64,000 nucleotides of DNA from Peptoniphilaceae bacterium (GTDB lineage: Bacteria > Bacillota > Clostridia > Tissierellales > Peptoniphilaceae): positions 215,257-279,256 of the forward strand of contig CAJUSY010000023.1 in NCBI GenBank assembly GCA_910589545.1, read 5' to 3'. Positions 63,482-64,000 of the stretch are shown here, in pieces (position 1 is the first letter of the stretch; every line of letters starts with the position of its first letter). Under the pieces are notes generated by a model that searched no databases, was not told the DNA's origin, and saw only the letters and a program-made list of their open reading frames with translations. Both the position numbers and the translations under genes were made by a program.

Positions 63482-64000
63482 ATGACAAAAAACGTACTTA
63501 ACAAGGATTTCTTGATAAGATTGTTGGACAAATCAAATCAAGGCATACATATTGTTGATCCACAGGGAACAACCCTTTATTACAATAAATTTGCAGAAGA
63601 AATAGACGGCATCACAAAAGAAGAAATGATTGGTAAAAATATGCGAGACCTTGTCGCCGATGGAATATTTTCTTCATCTGTTGCCCTCGACATTATAGAT
63701 TCTAAAAAACCGAAAGAAGTCGTTCAGTATATAAAAGACAAAGTCGTAATCGCTACGGGATTTCCTATGATGAAAAAAGGAACACTAGAAGCGGTGGTGG
63801 TGTTCACCAAAGACTCTAAGATTTTGAAAGATATGACATTAAACCTACAAGACCTTTTGATTGAAAACAATGTTATGGCAACAAACCTTTCCAAATACAA
63901 CTCGAAATTCTTGAAGGAAGATATGATTATCTCAAACTCAAAATCAATGCAGAGAGTGATGAAATTGGCGAATAGAATCTGTAAATTAGAAGCTCCGATA
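63482..64000 (+). CDS. PAS-domain regulator, sigma-54 activator type, 3' end outside window
   Basis: 173 residues visible. Residues about 10-115 form a PAS sensor domain (LLDKSNQGIHIVDPQGTTLY, then EEMIGKNMRDLV). The visible end, MIISNSKSMQRVMKLANRIC, is the linker and first helix that precede the AAA+ GESGxGKE motif in sigma-54 enhancer-binding proteins; the ATPase part itself is outside, so this is a strong inference. GAAAGGTGATG precedes the ATG. Confidence 0.8.
   Translation, partial: MTKNVLNKDFLIRLLDKSNQGIHIVDPQGTTLYYNKFAEEIDGITKEEMIGKNMRDLVADGIFSSSVALDIIDSKKPKEVVQYIKDKVVIATGFPMMKKGTLEAVVVFTKDSKILKDMTLNLQDLLIENNVMATNLSKYNSKFLKEDMIISNSKSMQRVMKLANRICKLEAPI

Overview
The window is low-GC, mostly densely coded bacterial DNA with Gram-positive surface proteins, anaerobic metabolism (rubrerythrin, pyruvate carboxylase, phosphate acetyltransferase) and many TTG/GTG starts. 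The proteins and gene order fit a Gram-positive anaerobic coccus of the Finegoldia/Peptoniphilaceae type. This assignment rests on recalled protein resemblance; no search was run. The block mnmE-mnmG-rsmG ... cinA-parA-parB on the minus strand, with three perfect parS sites, places the right end of the window near the replication origin. No dnaA or DnaA-box cluster is visible, so the origin itself is probably outside.

Layout. 1-5.7 kb: the first 1886 residues of a very large G5-repeat surface protein that runs off the left edge. 6.2-11.6 kb: a membrane protein, a CWB2 cell-wall-binding protein, an AEC transporter, a three-gene ABC exporter and a repeat-bearing lipoprotein. 11.6-14.4 kb: a palindromic repeat, a broken DUF3847 mobile-element gene and a compact type II restriction-modification operon (HTH regulator, D12 adenine methylase, DUF3883 nuclease). 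14.6-18.2 kb: a P-type cation ATPase behind a yybP-ykoY manganese riboswitch, and an MBL-fold protein. 18.3-21.4 kb: a tight operon of YbaK, a glutamate-cysteine-ligase-like enzyme and a glutathionylspermidine-synthase-like ATP-grasp enzyme. 21.5-22.0 kb: a RelE-type toxin-antitoxin cassette. 22.3-34 kb: dCMP deaminase, pyruvate carboxylase, several small secreted or membrane proteins, panE, CBS-PPase, a nicotinamidase-like enzyme and a YoeB/RelB pair. 34-36 kb: mnmA with its cysteine desulfurase. 36.5-43.9 kb: CPBP protease, an ABC exporter trio, a YitT protein behind an attenuator-like leader, rubrerythrin, a one-domain G5 protein and a YdjY-type lipoprotein. 44-46.8 kb: a small pseudopilin cluster with a prepilin peptidase. 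46.9-50.7 kb: a broken GNAT/YoaP gene, TraX, tRNA 2-selenouridine synthase and a CmpB-type membrane protein. 50.8-63.3 kb: a long minus-strand run of pta, DUF4446, a class V aminotransferase, a cyclodeaminase, parB, parA, cinA, then 2.1 kb of tandem palindromic repeats, then rsmG, mnmG and mnmE. A PAS regulator of the sigma-54 activator type begins at the right edge.

Points of most interest: (1) the array between cinA and rsmG, built from five copies of one long palindrome (two in exact 378-bp tandem units, one lacking its inner stem) plus one copy of a second palindrome type also found at 11.8 kb; (2) gene cassettes lying between duplicated transcription terminators (a toxin-antitoxin pair, a PH/SHOCT gene and possibly an ABC operon), which suggests terminators act as insertion or recombination points; (3) the YbaK/GCS/ATP-grasp operon, a possible low-molecular-weight thiol pathway; (4) an unidentified attenuator-type leader before yitT; (5) a minimal stand-alone G5 protein; (6) a pseudopilus cluster with no motor ATPase beside it. 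I found no tRNA or rRNA genes, no CRISPR array and no intact insertion sequence.
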